DNA of 64,000 bases, taken from NCBI RefSeq assembly GCF_947260015.1, contig NZ_CAMYOM010000008.1, positions 19,466 through 83,465 of the forward strand, in the 5' to 3' direction. A program made the position numbers and the translations under genes. Shown piece by piece: positions 63,380 through 64,000 of the stretch. The stretch's first letter is position 1; each line of letters opens with the position of its first letter. The notes beneath the pieces were generated by a model, which was not told the DNA's origin, ran no database searches, and saw nothing but the letters and a program-made list of their open reading frames with translations. This stretch comes from an uncultured Eudoraea sp. GTDB taxonomy: Bacteria; Bacteroidota; Bacteroidia; Flavobacteriales; Flavobacteriaceae.

Positions 63380-64000
63380 TTATTTAACCTTGTACTCAAG
63401 GCGCATAGTGATAGAAGCAGTCTTCTTTTTAGCTGATGTATTATATGCCCCACCCCAGCTGTAATCCTCGTCTGAATTTTGACCGGTTATTTGAAAAACA
63501 CCCATTCGGGCAGTAATAAGATCGCCCAGAGTACCTCCGGAATTCTCAGCTATTTTTTCAGCGCGGATACGTGCATCTTCTGTAGCCTTCGAAATCATTT
63601 TAATTTTAAGATCAGATAATTTTGTGTAATAATAACGAGGAGGTGAGGAATTAAACTGAACTCCTTTATTTAAAAGTTCCGTGATCTCACGGGCTACTTT
63701 TTCTACCAGAGCCACATCACCCGATTCTATTTGAACAGATTGTGATAACTCGTACCCCCGGAAGATTGTACCAACAAAATTTCCGTTTTCGTATTTATTG
63801 TCGCGTTGTTCACTCGTCTGTACAGAATTAAAAATTATGTTATCCGGGCCTATTCCTTTAGATACCAGATAATCCTTCACTATTTCTTTATCATCCTCTA
63901 ATTGTTCAAAAGCCGTCTTTAAAACAGTATTAAAGGCAACAAAACGTCCTTCCCATACAATAAGGTCTGAAGTAAAGTTCTCATTTCCCAGCCCCGTAAT
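63380..64000 (-). CDS. SIMPL (DUF541) domain protein, 5' end outside window
   Basis: The frame is open from the stop at 63380 to the window edge, 206 codons; an internal GTG at 63880 is not the real start. Visible parts are ITGLGNENFTSDLIVWEGRF near the edge, DYLVSKGIGPDNI, FRGYELSQSVQIES, and a C-terminal half with KATEDARIRAEKIAENSGGTLGDLI and AKKKTASITMRLEYKV. These are the SIMPL/YggE-like features of periplasmic or outer-membrane lipoproteins linked to oxidative stress; no catalytic site is known. Confidence 0.88.
   Translation of the reverse strand: MTGLGNENFTSDLIVWEGRFVAFNTVLKTAFEQLEDDKEIVKDYLVSKGIGPDNIIFNSVQTSEQRDNKYENGNFVGTIFRGYELSQSVQIESGDVALVEKVAREITELLNKGVQFNSSPPRYYYTKLSDLKIKMISKATEDARIRAEKIAENSGGTLGDLITARMGVFQITGQNSDEDYSWGGAYNTSAKKKTASITMRLEYKVK

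Overview
The window reads as chromosome of a marine flavobacterium (Bacteroidota). The DNA is AT-rich, promoters fit the Bacteroidota TTTG / TAnnTTTG pattern, ribosome binding sites are weak and A-rich, and the families are typical of the class: BshC, DUF2490, DUF3667, DUF302, YhhN, a GLPGLI fragment, M1 and M14 peptidases with N-terminal signals. A bacterial oxidosqualene cyclase beside a squalene monooxygenase is very rare in Bacteroidota. From memory it matches Eudoraea adriatica, reported to make arborane triterpenols; that identification is inference.

Layout. 1-3.9 kb: sterol/arborane-type triterpenol locus, with a 3'-truncated oxidosqualene cyclase (minus), a divergent squalene monooxygenase (plus) and a SAM methyltransferase. 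4-28 kb: ordinary chromosome, mostly minus strand: amidotransferase, sulfurtransferase plus PqqB-like lipoprotein, DUF885 peptidase, dehydrogenases, penicillin acylase, katG, bestrophin, GT39 transferase, M1 peptidase. 28.2-51.6 kb: a different kind of region. About 25 mostly minus-strand genes stand alone or in small groups, separated by about 19 imperfect palindromes of roughly 60-270 bp with CAAC/TAAC...GTTG/GTTA ends. Stop codons touch or nearly touch one end of each palindrome and start codons follow closely after the other. This is the layout of an integron-like gene-cassette array, but no integrase is in the window. Cargo includes an arsenite operon (acr3-arsC-arsR), a GMC oxidoreductase pair, an acetyltransferase, a GyrI-like protein, SRPBCC and NTF2-like proteins, a glycoside hydrolase, an SGNH hydrolase, a dioxygenase-like lipoprotein, RluA- and RlmF-type rRNA modifiers, a MORN-esterase fusion and several gene remnants. 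51.6-64 kb: ordinary chromosome again: a histidine kinase/response regulator pair divergent from a lipoprotein with four 110-residue repeats, then DUF3667, M14 peptidase, bshC, a PLP decarboxylase, a PNPOx-like protein and a 5'-truncated SIMPL-domain gene.

How genes work together. Squalene monooxygenase makes 2,3-oxidosqualene, which the cyclase folds into a tetra- or pentacyclic alcohol. The arsenic genes form a complete sense-reduce-export unit with a repeated operator-like motif. The kinase and regulator overlap by 4 bp and may control the divergent repeat lipoprotein. No tRNA, rRNA, CRISPR array, transposase, integrase or replication origin was seen.
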